From Lepus europaeus (Eukaryota; Chordata; Mammalia; Lagomorpha; Leporidae): a DNA stretch of 64,000 bases. A model generated the notes under the pieces. That model searched no databases. It worked only from the letters and a program-made list of their open reading frames with translations, and was not told the DNA's origin. Below, piece by piece: positions 1 to 12,579 of this stretch; position 1 is the stretch's first letter; every line of letters starts with the position of its first letter. The stretch spans positions 62,340,468-62,404,467 of the forward strand of contig NC_084838.1 in assembly GCF_033115175.1 (NCBI RefSeq), given 5' to 3'. The position numbers and the translations under genes are program-made.

Positions 1-265
1 AGAGAATCAGCCAGCCAGCCAAAGCTCCCATCAAGAGCTTCACTCCCACATTCTTACAATGACTAGAGCTGGACTGTCTGGAGCAAGGAACTAGGAATTC
101 AGTTCAGGTCTCCCACATGGGTGACAGGAACCCAATTATTTGAGCCATTGCCATTACCACACAGGGTCTGCATTCACAGGGGGCTGGAGTCATGAGCAGA
201 AACTTGCTATGGAATCCAGGTATTTCAACTAGTATCTTACCTGTTATGCTAAATGCCTACCCAGT
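1..265 (-). repeat. C-SINE, older variant, cut by the window edge
   Basis: In minus orientation the SINE body is recognisable: 'ggtctcccacatggg' and 'ggaacccaattatttgag', then the 5' end 'gctaaatgcctaccca'. The poly(A) end is off the left edge. It is diverged from the youngest copies. Confidence 0.8.
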
Positions 266-589
266 GCTCTTCAATTTATTGTCTACTTCTTCCTTCCCTT
301 ACACTCCTCCAGGTGGCTGATTCCAATATCCCATACTTACCCCAGATCATATCCTTTGGGCCAAAGCATGTATGACCTCCTAACATCAGCACAGTGTCAT
401 GTACTTGTCCAACATGGGTCAAAATTTATCCCTTATCACACTTGCATATTGTTTAGCTTTTGTCTATGCTATAAGGGCCTAGAGAAACCTTGAGGACACT
501 TCAGTTGAACTTCATTGAGCATCTAGTAAAAGAAAGTGAAACAGCACCAACTATTCTGTACCAAACAATTTCTCCTCATTTCACTCATC
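266..589. other. Unassigned intergenic sequence
   Basis: No gene or confidently named repeat seen. Confidence 0.6.
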
Positions 590-1016
590 AATATTTTTAA
601 AATTTTATATATTAATTTCATATATTTGAAAGAACATATGTTTGTGGTATGTGTTTGTGAGAGAGAGAGAGAGAGAGAGGAGGAGGAGGAGGAGGAGAAG
701 GAGAAGGAGAAGGAGAAGGAGAAGGAGAAGGAGAAGGAGAAGGAGAAGGAGGAAAAGAATATTGCATCTGCTGGTATGCTCCCCAAAGGGCCGCAGCAAT
801 CATGAATGCGGGAGCCAGGAGCTCAATCCTGGTCTAGCACATGGGTGTCAAGGGCCCAAGTACTTGTGTCATCACCTGTTCACCTGCTGCCTTCTCAGGA
901 CATTAGCAGGAAGCTGGATCAGAAGCAGGGTTGCCAGGGCTTAAACTGCCACTTCCGTATGAAATGCTACTGCTGTGAGCAGCAGCTTAACCTGCAGCAG
1001 CACAACACTGGCCCCA
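590..1016 (-). repeat. C-SINE with expanded purine microsatellite
   Basis: A minus-orientation SINE whose internal TC-rich region has expanded into the purine repeat at 659-756. Downstream blocks include 'gggcccaagtacttg', 'agctggatcagaagc' and the terminal 'cactggcccc'. Confidence 0.85.
659..756. repeat. Pure purine microsatellite (GA)n-(GGA)n-(GAGAAG)n
   Basis: About 98 bases of G and A only on the plus strand, moving from GA dinucleotides to GGA and then GAGAAG units. It sits in the TC-rich segment of the surrounding SINE. The long Arg/Glu, Ser/Phe and Leu/Pro reading frames here are artefacts of the repeat. Confidence 0.95.
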
Positions 1017-1694
1017 CAACTCAATATCATTGTATTCACCAAGTGCCTGCTTTGTGAAGCCCACTTCACTTCCCATTTCTTTAATTTTAACTAGATGAAA
1101 ATGGTTTTATGTTTATTTCGTTCCATTTTAATTTTTCTTGCTTTATGTCTCAGTCTTAGGATTGGCTACATGACTAGTGGGTTCCAGCGCAAAATGAAAA
1201 TCAGAGGCACATGGTTAATACAGTAGTAAGAATGCCAAGACCCAGACAGCAGGATATGAAACTAAATTTGGGATCTTTCTAAGTGTGAGTGCTGTGCAAC
1301 TGCAAAATCACGCATCCAGACGTTGGCTCTGTCTCTTTTTGTGTTTTTCTTGTCTCTCTTTTCAGTTTCTTCTCTCTGCCTCTTCTTCCTCTCTGACAAA
1401 CACCACTGTGTCTCTTTTCTTCATCTGTGATTACTTCCATATCCTGTATTTGGGAAACTGAGATCATTACTGAACATGGAAGGTGGAATACAAAGGTTTT
1501 GCAGTCCTGTCTGATTCTGTGGATAAAATTAACATGCATCTCACCAAACATTTATATGAATTTGAAACTGCATTGTTTGGATAAACTTTCAAGTTATAAT
1601 GTCTTACTTAACCTTATCTACAGGGATATAGCCTTATCTTTAAGAAATAAATTTCTGAGAAGATCCTTCCAGAAAGGCTACTGTGTATTTCTTT
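1017..1694. other. Unassigned intergenic sequence
   Basis: Includes a C/T-rich stretch near 1330-1420. Short frames show no recognisable domain. Confidence 0.6.
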
Positions 1695-1992
1695 CTTTTT
1701 TTAAAAAGATTTATTTGTTGATTTGAAAGTCAGATACAAAGAGAGAGAAGGAGAGGCAAAGAGAGGTCTTCCATCTGCAGGTTCACCCCCAAATTGGCCA
1801 CAACAGCCAGAGCTCCTGATCTGAAGACAGAAGCCAGAAGCTTCCTCCAGTCCCCCACATGGGAACAGGGGCCCAAGGACTTGGGCCATCTTCTACTGCT
1901 TTCCCAGGCCATGGCAGAGGGCTGGATCAGAAATGGAGAATGGGACATGACCCAGCGCCCATATCAGTTGCTGGCACTGCAGGCGCGGCCCC
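1695..1992 (-). repeat. C-SINE
   Basis: Minus orientation: T-rich start with 'tttatttgttgatttgaaag', then 'ggtcttccatctgcaggttc', 'cccaaggacttgggccatc', 'gagggctggatcag' and 'gcactgcaggcg'. Confidence 0.9.
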
Positions 1993-2840
1993 TTTTATGT
2001 ATTTCTGATTCTACTTTACAAGTCTGGCAGACAAGCAACAGCCAGAATAATGAGAAAGAAGCCAACCAGGGGGAACCCCTTTCTCTGTTCTCACGTTGCT
2101 CCCTGACATTAATTCAGGCTGAGTTGCTTTATCCCGATCCCTGCATGCCTTAAAATTGCATTATTTATATGACTTCTGTTACAAAATCCTGCAGCCACTC
2201 CTAGTGTCCATGACATCAGTGCACCCAGGAATGTGGGTGTTCTTGCCCCCATCCCCAGATCCACTTCCTGTGACAGCTACAGCCCCACTTCCTTCTCCTT
2301 AAGTCGCCCTGCTGTCACAGCTCCTGCAGTCCTGCATCTTTGAGTCATATCCCTGTTGTGCAAAACCTCTGCTGGTCTTAGCACGCCATTCCCTTCATTG
2401 CTATGGCACTTTTAGAACATATCAAGTTGCCAAACATTTGGATAAATGCCTACAAGTTTAAAAGAAAAGATCACATGGGACTCCCTTTCTTCCTCCTTAT
2501 CCCTCACTCATTCTCATCTTGTGTCTGCCATGTGACCTACCACTGCATACCTCTCTCTAAGCAACATGCAATTTTCTTTTTCTCACACATAACAGGAAAT
2601 GTCACCTTCATCCTAGTTCCTCAGGGTTTTATTTTCTATCCTCAAATCTCCATTCTTTTATTTTTCTAAATATAGTTCTTTTTGTAAGATATATTCTAGT
2701 TACAACCATATCATTTTTATCTATTATACCTATATTACAACCTCTTTTAGTGAAATTAACATCTACTGGGTTTTATAACCTCAGATGCCAGAAAGTCTGG
2801 ATTCTTTAAAATTTGAAGTATTCTGTTCCATGATGTATGT
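1993..2840. other. Unassigned intergenic sequence
   Basis: No recognisable gene. The part at about 2160-2400 is comparatively GC-rich without clear features; 2640-2840 is AT-rich. Confidence 0.6.
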
Positions 2841-2859
2841 AAAAATCTACTTACATTCA

Positions 2860-3932
2860 ATTTCAGCTCACAATTGATAGCTCTGATAGGTCTAAGAGTC
2901 AAAGAGATCACACAAACAAGACAAGTATCTGCTAATACTAACTGATAGAATCAAAAAGGGAGAGAAAGATCCAACATGGGAAGTGGGATACACAGCAGAC
3001 TCATAGGATGGCAGATGTCCTAAACAACACTCTGGCCTCAGAATCAGCCCTCAAGGCATTCAGATCTGGCTGAAGAGCCCATGAGAGTATAGCAGGCATG
3101 GAAAGCCAAGATATCATGGAAAAAAAAAAAAAAGACCTAAATGAATGATCTCTGTGAGTGAGATCCCAGTGGAAAGAACGGGGCCGTCAAAGAAGGAGGT
3201 ACCCTTCTCCGAAGGGGGGAGAGAACCTCCACTTTGAGTATGACCCTATCGGAATAAGATCAAAGTCAGCGAACTCTAAAGGCTTCCATAGCCCTGGCAA
3301 CTCATGACTAGAGCCTAGGGAGATTACTGACGCCATGAACAGGAGTGTCAAATTGTTAAGTCAGCAACAGGAGTCACTGTGTACTTACACCCCATGTGGG
3401 ATCTGTCCCTAATGTGTCGTCTAAAGCCAAGTGATGTTATGACTGGTACTGAAACAGTATTTTTATACTTTGCGTTTCTGTGAGGGCGCAGACTGATGAG
3501 GTCTTTGCTAATTATATACTGAATTGATCTACTGTATATAAAGAGAATTGGAAATGAAAAAAAAAAAAACAACCTGGTGTTAAAATGGAAATGGCATAGA
3601 AAATTAATTAATTTGAAAAAAAATTATGTAGGATCTCTGTCTTTAATGTGCTGTACATTGCTATTTAATGCTATAATTAGTAATCCAATGGTAGTTTTTT
3701 CACTCGATGTTGCTTTATGGGCAAAATGTTGAAATCTTTACCTAATATACACTAAACTGATCTTCTGTATACAAAGAGAATTGAAAATGAATCTTTACAT
3801 GAATGGAAGGGGAAAGGGAGTGGGAAAGGGGAGGGTTGCGGGCGGGAGGGAAGTTATGGGAGGGGGGAAGCCATTGTAACCCATAAGCTATATTTTGGAA
3901 ATTTATATTCATTAAATAAAAGTTTAATTAAA
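2860..3932 (+). mobile_element. 5'-truncated L1, 3'UTR only (about 1.07 kb)
   Basis: This matches the 3'UTR of the larger L1 at 56688-60946: 'gggatacacagcagactcat', 'ggcatggaaagccaaga', an internal A-tract at about 3119-3133, a G-rich tract at 3800-3875, and the 'aaataaaagttt' poly(A) end. A 19-bp target-site duplication (aaaaatctacttacattca) flanks it at 2841-2859 and 3933-3951. It contains no ORF2. Confidence 0.9.
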
Positions 3933-3966
3933 AAAAATCTACTTACATTCAGAGGAGTTGTTCAGG

Positions 3967-4306
3967 TTTTTTTTTTTTTTTAAAGATCTATTTTATCTAT
4001 TTGAAAGCCAGAGTGATACAAAGGGAGAGACAGAGAGAAAGAGATCTTCCAACCACTGGTTCACTCCCCAAATGGTGGAAATATCTGGGAGTGGGCCTGG
4101 AAAAAGCCAGGAGCCTGGAACTCTATTAGGACCTCTCACAGTGGGGGCAGGGGTCCAACTACTTGCACCATTTCCTGCTGTTTTTCCAGGTGCATTAGCA
4201 GGGAGCTGGATCAGAAGCAGAAAAGCTGACTCCTGAACTGGCACTCTAATAGGAGGTACCAGTGTTACAGGCAGTGGCTTAACCTGCTGCACCATTTTGC
4301 TGGCCC
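3967..4306 (-). repeat. C-SINE
   Basis: Minus orientation with a 15-base T tract, 'gatcttccaaccactggttc', 'ggagctggatcagaagcag' and the terminal 'gcaccattttgctggccca'. It lies just downstream of the L1 at 2860-3932. Confidence 0.9.
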
Positions 4307-4479
4307 ATTTAATTTTTAATTATAACATATTTATTAAATCTTACCTAGATTATATGTTCACTCAGATGATAGATTTAACACAATAGCTAGTATATAAAAA
4401 GGGATCTCAATACTGTAAGTAAAAATTCCCTGTAAACCAGTCAGGGCCGAATTACTTAATTCATTTATTTGACAGTTTT

Positions 4480-4985
4480 ATATATATTTTTATTTTTTCT
4501 TACCTAGAAACCTTTTATTTAAGGTATACAAACTTCATGCATTTCATAAATCAAATTTAGGAACACAGTGATTCTTCTCACCCTATCCTCCCTTCCACCC
4601 ACACTCTCACTCTTCTTCTTCCTCCCTCTCCTCTTCCCATTCTTATTTTTCACTATGATCTATTTTCAATTAATTTTACATGCATGAGTTTAACCCTATA
4701 CTAAGTAAAGAGTTCAACAAATAGAATGAAAAAAAAGTCTGTTCCTCAGTAATTACATCTCAAAATGTGAATTTCACTTTTATAGATTACCTTTTACGTA
4801 CTCTATTAGTTAGAACAGATCAGGGAGAACATATGATATTTGAACTTTTGAGACTGGCTTATTTCACTAAGTATGATGTTTTCTAGTTGCATCCTGCTGT
4901 GTAGCATTCCATGGTGTACATATCCCATAATTTCTTTATCCAGTCTTCAGCTGATGGACATCTGGGTTGATTCCATATCAGTATC
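4480..4985 (-). mobile_element. Older L1 3' end, antisense
   Basis: On the plus strand this is the reverse complement of a lagomorph-type L1 tail: 'ccttttatttaaggta', a C/T-rich tract (complement of the G-rich 3'UTR tract), 'aagagttcaacaaatag' and 'gacatctgggttgattcca'. The last is the classic L1 ORF2 end seen in antisense. It is diverged and 5' truncated. Confidence 0.7.
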
Positions 4986-5400
4986 AACAGGGAAGCCTTA
5001 GGTGGAAAGAAGAGGCTCTGAAGAGGGACATGAAATAAAGCTCTATCAGCTTGAGTTTATGTGATTCAGAGCTTAGGCTGGACCAGGCTGGTCATGGAAG
5101 CAGAGCTAGAATGAGAAAAAGGCAAAGTTAATAAGTCAATGGGATCTCAAATGTTCCATGAGGTATTCAGTCCATCATGCTATTAAAGACTCTGTAAACC
5201 TAAAGTTTTACATGGATGTTTAAAATTCAATTAATTAATATGTTCTGAAATATTGAAGCATTTCCTAAATGTTAGATTACTTCCACACTTCCCCTCTATT
5301 ACTACTCTGTTGTTAGAAGAACCAAGATTGATTTTGAGTACTTTGCCTATGCTTCTTTCATATTTAATTAATCCAAGCTTCAGTGTTGGTATCTTGGCAT

Positions 5401-5442
5401 GGATTTTTAGAGATTTATTCCAAAGGAAGAGTGACAGGAGGT

Positions 5443-5518
<76 letters not shown>

Positions 5519-5729
5519 AGAGAGAGATCTTCCATCTATTGGTTTACTTGCCAAATGTTCACAATATCCAGGGCTTGTCCAGGCTAAAGCCAGTCAGGGA
5601 CTCAAGTGCTTTAGCCATCCACCTGCTGCCTCCCAGGAGCAAGATGCTGGATCAGAAGTGGGACATCAGTACTTAAACCTGAAGCTCTTACATGGGTTGC
5701 CAGTATGGCAAGAAGTGGCTTCCAGTCCA
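5401..5729 (-). repeat. C-SINE with TSD and composite microsatellite
   Basis: Minus orientation. A 13-bp TSD (ggtatcttggcat) lies at 5388-5400 and 5730-5742. Diagnostic blocks are 'gatcttccatctattggttt' and 'gatgctggatcagaag'. It carries the (TC)n(AC)n(AG)n array at 5444-5526. Confidence 0.88.
5444..5526. repeat. Composite microsatellite (TC)n(AC)n(AG)n
   Basis: A TC run, a short CA run and then a GA run. The TC and GA arms are complementary, so one strand could fold into a hairpin with a CA loop. Confidence 0.95.
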
Positions 5730-5742
5730 GGTATCTTGGCAT

Positions 5743-6423
5743 TTTGATATTTTTGTTAAGTGTGCTATTTTCTTGTGATCTCTGTAACTGAAATAAAAAA
5801 TAAAAAAGTTCAATTATCCTCTTAAATGATGTCACTGTGAAAGGGGAGAGCAATGCAAGTGTCTTTTTTTTCCCCTATGATGCTTCGTTTAAAGTCCATT
5901 CACTCCTTCAACATTCAATGAGCTCCTACTTTGTGCCAGGTGTTGTACTAAGAGCTGGAGAAGAAACATAGGAGACACAACATTCACTCACATAGTGCTT
6001 TAATGAAGTAGAGAAACCAGTTATACAGGCAATCTTCTAAAAAACATTTCCCAACTGCAAAATAATTCACACTGCAAGAAAATTGGGCTTTTATTTGCAA
6101 CTGGAACAGTTATATAGATCAGAAGAAGGATTCTCATTCTTAAAAATTCAGGCAAGGTAGGAAGGCAATGCAGTTTTTGTGGAAGACTGTTTTCAAGTTT
6201 ACAGGCAATTGGATCCAGTGTGGCCTCCCAGCAGTAACAATACCATACAGAGAAAAGACAAAATGTTTGTACACAAACCTCTCAGTTTACAGTCATTTCC
6301 CTGAGAATTAGTTATCTGTTTCAGGGTGGACCTGAGTCAGTTCTCTCAGAGTCCTTGAGTGAGGCTCTGAATGGACAGGGAAATTAGCTGTCTGATTCTG
6401 AACATTAAAATCTTATAACAGTG
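5743..6423. other. Unassigned sequence with an L2-like patch
   Basis: Around 5885-5980, 'ttcactccttcaacattcaa' and 'ctactttgtgccaggtgttg' recall an ancient LINE/MIR-class repeat. The remainder is not recognised. Confidence 0.45.
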
Positions 6424-6800
6424 GTGGCAGGCGTTGGGCACAAGGGGTAAGATGCTGCTTGGGAAATCTGCATCTCAGAGTGATAGAGTTCAAGTCAGAG
6501 TCCACTTCTCATTCCAGCTTCCTGCTAATGTACACCCTGGGATAACAGGATGTGCTAGCTCAAGTACTTGGGACCCTTCCACCCATGTGGAGACCTGCTT
6601 TGAATTCTGGGCTTTTGATTTTTGGCCTGGCTCAGCCTGGGTTATTGCAAGCATTTGGGAAAAAAACCAGTGGATGATGAATCTCTTTCACTGTCTCTTT
6701 GTCTATCTCTGTCTATCTGTCTGTCTGTGTGTCTATCTTTGTGTGTTTGTGTATATGTCTGCCTTCCAAATAAAAATAAGCAAATAAAAATTCAAAAACT
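6424..6800 (+). repeat. C-SINE, older variant
   Basis: Plus orientation: 'ggcgttgggcacaaggggta' start, 'ttccagcttcctgctaatgt', 'ctcaagtacttgggaccctt', then a (TCTG/TCTA/TGTG) microsatellite at about 6700-6765 and a 'caaataaaaa' tail. Confidence 0.82.
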
Positions 6801-9800
6801 TTTTTTTGAAAAATCAATATCTTACATCATAGTATTTAGGGTGAAAGAATTTTGGGAGGAAAGACACAGGTAAAATTTAAACTGAATCTGATATCCTATT
6901 TGAGTCTGAATGACTGCCAAAGAACATATCAAACACTGCTTATTTTATGGTTTAGCACCTTGACAGTGTTTGGCACAATGTAAATGCTGATTTTAATAAC
7001 CAAAGCAACAAATGGGCTTCCTTTAGTGGATACTTTTCAAAAAATTAGTCACAATCTCTAGTCCAAAATCCTACAGGGATCTCATGGGAATTACTGGAGT
7101 CTGTGTTACGAAATCACACTGCAGTTTTATTGCACTTCCTTCCCTAAAGTGATTAAAGCCATAAAATCTTATAAGATGGGACAGAGTAAATGGAGAATCA
7201 GCCCAGTGGATATTGGTTGTGGGACTTCTCAAAGCAATAATGTAGGTTTCCGTTCCTTCACTTCTTCCCTTCCTTCCTCCCATCTTTCCTCCCTTGCTTC
7301 CTTCCTTCCTTATTTTCTTAAATTCATTCTGTCACTCACAAGACATAAGAATTTCAGTCTTACTGGGACATATTTGCCTTACTCAATGGGTGTTAATTTT
7401 TTAAGGATGCACTGGTCTTTTGCAGTAACAATAGTTTCCTGTGCTGATTGTGTGACTTTATCGTTCCAAACTACTGCCTCTGAGCTAGATTCTCTAAAAT
7501 GAGAAAAAAAAAAAAAGTTTAACAAGATAAACTTTCTGAGCTCCATTTTCTGTGGTATCTGTCTTGCCACTATCTCTGCCGCTAATTAAATTCATCTTGG
7601 ACTTTGTTCTTCTCTGTAAGTCTTAGTTTTCCTTTACTGCCCAAACGCCTCTTGTCTTTTTGGTCCCATAAGGAAACTCTCTGAAGTTTCACATCAGATG
7701 GTCTGGAACTGATATAATTGTGTATTCTCTCTCCAGGCTTCTTTGTGAGAAAGCGCTGCTGAAAAACCCTTGTGTTTGTTTCCAAAATAGTGGCATCTGT
7801 CCAACAACATGTCTAATTTGTCAGGAAGGTCTGACTGAAGGCCTTCATTATCATATGTTGGTGAAATAATTTGCCTGAAGGGGAAATGGCTCATTAATAA
7901 GAGGAATGAATCGTGCATTGTTTTGCCTAATACTCTCTCAGCTTCTTCCTTGTAGCACACATTCCTGGTATTGGTCTACCTGTGTAGTGAGGCTGCTCAT
8001 GAGAACTGAAGAGCAGCCCTGAAAAACTGCCTGTTGAACATGCCAAACTTACCTGAGGGAATGGAATCACAGAGGAGATCAGAAAGGCTTCTGTGTTTTC
8101 TTTTAAAGGGACTATTATAAAGTATATCTGTGTAGGCACATAGGCCTCTCACAGACTGCAGGCCCCAAATTAAGTTGAGGAGGGAGTTGATCAGAGCACA
8201 GATATGTATTTCAAGAAGCAAGAAGGCTAGCTTTAGATGAGCTGGCTTGGTGTGTAGACATCTAATGCATTGACCTTCTCACAAGACCGTTTCCTACTTC
8301 TTTCTAAAGCGGTTGCTTGCTGGTAGCAATGTTTTATTTGAGCTCTGGAAACAACCAAACTTGAACATCAGCCTGAGATTGCAGCACTCTCTTTCCCTCT
8401 CATGAAAATGCAGAACAGAGACTGAGAAATAGTAATTTGAATTTTCTATGTGTCTGGAATTTTATTTAATGACTCAGGGGTATGGAGCAGTCATACTCTT
8501 TTATGTGGACATAGAAGCAAACAAAGTCCGTCTTCACAATCAGATATACAGAAACAGACAACGTTGAGAGAATTCCACTAAGATTCTTGATGCACAGTGC
8601 TGCGTGAATGCCTCTTTTTGCTTTTTGCTTGAGTAACTGCCAATTATTTGAAAGTAAAGAGTGTTAACTAATCATACCACAGAAGTGAGTACAGGTAGGT
8701 ATTCTTTCATATTCCCATTTAAAATCGGAATTACTTGATAATTTTGTACAGAAATGGCCAGAGGGAAAACTGTATTTTCATAATATGCAGCACATGAGCA
8801 CAAATACTGAGAACTGACAAATCCCTTGGCTTGTCCACTGGCTCTTGCATCAGGCAAGTAACCAGAGAACAGAAGGCATAAAAAAAAAAAAAGCAAAGTT
8901 TCTCAATAGCGTACTATGAGAGAAGCCATAGTAGGAATAACTCAAGATAAGTTGGGTTGGAACACATGTTTATATAGAAAAAATTCAGAAGTGCAATATT
9001 CTTATAATCATTACTTCTGGAAAATGGATAAATCACTACAAATCATAATCTCTAATTAGGGAATTTCCAATAAAGCTATTTTAATATCTTTGACATACCC
9101 TCTTTTGTTAGTGTTTAGTGGGAAGGTATGTTCTAAAAGTACCTGAAAATAAATGCTCATCATTCTTAAGAAAAAAGGAAATACTGCTTTTAAATCATCT
9201 CTGTTTCTGAATTATAGACCAGTACAAGGACATTAAAAATAACTCTTGGATTTTTCTCATTTTTTAATCAAGGAGTTCTACCACAAAATTGTATTTCAAA
9301 GACAATTTCCATAAAATATCTAGAGAAATATGATTTTGTTTCTCCTAGGTAATGAAAATAGACTTCATTAAAAATAGTGTATGGCTCATAGTTGCATAGA
9401 CTCATATTTATTCAGTTTCATCATTTGTAAGAATGATGAGGTTAACATTTTAACATAAAATAGCAGTGATATGATGATGATGTCAATTTCTTTACATATG
9501 TAGCAGTTAATACTCAACCATATTATTTGTTGAATAAGTATTATCTCTGTCCTGACAGTTGGAGATACAGATTCAGATAAATCATGGAGTTTATCCATAC
9601 TTCTCATAGGCAGATGGAGGAGAAAAGGTATACCAAGGAAAGACTATCAGGGAAAGAAATAGACTTCAAAAGGCAAAGTACATTCAGCACCAAATTCCAA
9701 AAGTGGTAGCGATGTCCCCATTAGGTATATGGTGCACAGAGGCAGGGAATCTAAATTACATAGCTGTAACCTGAAAGGATTCAACGACATTGAAGCTTTT

Positions 9801-11989
9801 GCTGGGGTAGCAATTAACTAAAAAACAACAGTATGCAAATCTAAAGCAGTATTTAGTCTTCGCGATCAAGACAAATAGGATACAGTGTCGATAAAACTGC
9901 ATGGTGTCCGAGAGCAGGCACAGTACCCTTTTTGGTCAAACGCAGATGATTGCTAAGGTTGAGTTGCAAGGAAACACCTAGTTCCATACCTCAGACAAAA
10001 CTTTACCAAGCTATCCTCAGTATTCTATCACAATTGGCTTTTTGATGCATGGTAAGAGCATTAGACTGATAATAAAATATCTATCCAATAATCTAGTCAT
10101 TTGGTAAGAAAGAGGTTCATTGGAATAAATAAAAATTATCTATTAAGCAATTAAATATACTTTACTTCAGTAATATCTCAGACACAGAATTTTTGTAAGG
10201 TTTGGTACACATATAAATGATATACAAAAATAACATGTAAAGAAAGGAAAAAAAAAAACAAGTGCTTGTATGTAGTGTTATGGTAGAGTCTATTTAATCC
10301 TTTTTACTAAATGATGACATTCTGCCTAAGTCCATTTTTCCGTTTACAGCATCATCTGCCAGTTTTCTTAGGCTGACCATGACTGTATTTCTTGTTACTT
10401 CCCTAAGTGATCGGAATCAGTGAATAGACACATGTGAAAATAAAAGATGACAATTTATATGGCTGGCTCCCCAAAATTAAACAATTGTAAGCATCATGGA
10501 TCTGTGTAATTGTGATATTTGTGGAATGAGGCAATGAGACAACGACTATAAAATGAATTGCCAATTCCACTATTAATAAGGCTAATGAGGTGAGTTTAGC
10601 AGTATTAACTCTAAGCATTCTATAGAATTTTCAAAGGAAGAATCCATTTATGTTACTGCTGTACCTCCCCGTCAAAACATACCCTACTTTCTGTATCAGT
10701 CTTTACTCTTTTGCTTGTTACAGAAGGATAAGCATATGTGTGTATTTCTGTGGGCATGTGTATAATACACATATATACACACATGTATAATCCTATATAA
10801 AATTAGAAACACTTTTTAGTAAATACATTTTAGATTATACTTTTAAATAATGGAAATGCACTTTCTGTCTGATTTGACCATAGCATCATATACTTCATTC
10901 TCTTAGACTTATAAGTCAGTGTTAGCACAGTTTCATATTTTTAGCATTAGCCTTTCGGAAAGGGATGATTTCTAATGAATGAGACTTTAATCTTACATCT
11001 AGAGAACTTGAGTTCTCCAGAAAACTGGCATCACACTTTCCTGTTGGAGATGCAGCTTGCTCTTTCGATGGGGACCCCTGGAGTTGGTGGGAGGTAAATA
11101 ACTTAAAAGGCTGCAAGTATGGTTTCAGGCTTGGTATAAAAGTAAGACACATTATCCTAACACTAATTTCATCCCAGTAGAGACTTTGAATGGTTTCTTT
11201 TATCTTTCTTCTTCTCCAGGCAACAATTAGATTCCCCTCTGCTTTTAACAGTTCCCATCTATGAAATAAAGCTCACTTGAGAACAGAAATATAAGGAACA
11301 GGAGTGCTAAAATTTAATGTGAAAAAATCTGCCTAAGCATCATATGTGAAATACAAACTATCTCTGATTGCTCAAGTATTTTTTAAAAATATTTTCCATA
11401 GATTTTTAAGAGTGGCATATTCAGCTATTGATTGCACAATTCTTCTCTCTCCAAAATACAACCCAATCTCAGGATTGCATAGAAAATGAGATTCCAAAAT
11501 TGTTTTATTGTTTGTCATTTTAATTTCTAAAATCCTTGATAATCATGGATCTCACTTACTCTACAAAGTTATTCATAACATTTTCCCAGCCAAACTGTTT
11601 GACTTCTTCATTCACCACTTATGCTTCATTCAAGCTTTAATTATATTGACTGCTTCCACTTTCACCAAATCTGTTGTATTGTCTTGTTTAAATTGACTCT
11701 GACAAGCACTACCATACATTCTTAATAATGCAAGAATAAAAGCTCCATCCCATATTTCCAATCATATAAGGATCATCTCTGGATTATATCCCTTCACTAG
11801 ATGTTATCCTTAATACTTTCAATTCTTTCTATAATGTGATCCCACAAGTCATTGTGCTTGCTATTTAATATGGTACAAAAATAAACCTCACAGTATATTT
11901 GGTTCATCTATCCATTTGTACTATTCTTCAAATGCTACACTTAATGAAGCATTTTTGGTATGGAAGAATATACTGAAGAGTAGTTGTTC
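6801..11989. other. 5.2-kb mostly single-copy-looking stretch
   Basis: No C-SINE, recent L1 or coding exon was recognised here, apart from simple repeats near 7255-7315 and 10735-10790. Short open frames on both strands have no family resemblance. Conserved non-coding elements could lie here but cannot be told by eye. Confidence 0.55.
7255..7315. repeat. CTTCC-rich imperfect microsatellite
   Basis: An imperfect pyrimidine run of CTTCC/CCTT units, with no obvious SINE around it. Confidence 0.7.
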
Positions 11990-12007
11990 AAAACTATAGA
12001 ATAAATA

Positions 12008-12330
12008 GGGGGCCGGTGCTGTGGCTCACTTGGTTAATCCTCCGCCTGCAGCACCAGCATCCCATATGGGTGCCGGGTTCTAGTCCCGGTTGCTCCTCTT
12101 CCAGTCCAGCTCTCTGCTGTGGCCTGGGAGGGCAATGAAAGATGGCCCAAGTGCTTGGGCCCCTGCACCTGTGTGGGAGACCAGGAAGAAGCACCTGGCT
12201 CCTGGTTTTGGATTGGCACAGCGCTGGCCATGGCAGCCATTTGGGGAGTGAGCCAATGGAAGGAAGACCTTTCTCTCTCTCTCTCTCACTGTCTATAACT
12301 CTACCTATCAAATAAATAAAAATTTAAAAA
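12008..12330 (+). repeat. Young, near full-length C-SINE
   Basis: A textbook copy. The 5' end reads 'gggggccggtgctg', with a Pol III A-box-like 'tggctcacttgg' and a B-box-like 'ggttctagtcc', showing tRNA ancestry. The body includes 'ggcccaagtgcttgggcccc', followed by a TC repeat and A-rich tail. An 18-bp TSD (aaaactatagaataaata) lies at 11990-12007 and 12331-12348. Confidence 0.97.
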
Positions 12331-12579
12331 AAAACTATAGAATAAATAAATGAATAAAAGTCATCAGACATGATACAAAAATACAGCTCTAACTTCACAA
12401 TTTATAATAGAATACAGACAGTTTGGAAACAAAGAACCAACATGTTTGTTTCCTTATTTTTTAATTAAGATAGCTCTTTAAAATGGAATGACTAAATAAT
12501 ATGGAGTCAATTTGAATTGTCTGTATAGGTAGATCTAAACCTGGGCTCATTTTATTAAGTCTTAGAATGAAATGAAACA

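Noticed and set aside
536-944. Several overlapping 60-100-residue frames rich in Arg/Glu, Ser/Phe or Leu/Pro
   Set aside because: All are translations of the purine microsatellite and surrounding SINE.
12008-12090. Possible tRNA gene (A- and B-box present)
   Set aside because: This is the tRNA-derived head of a C-SINE; there is no cloverleaf-length gene with an acceptor stem.
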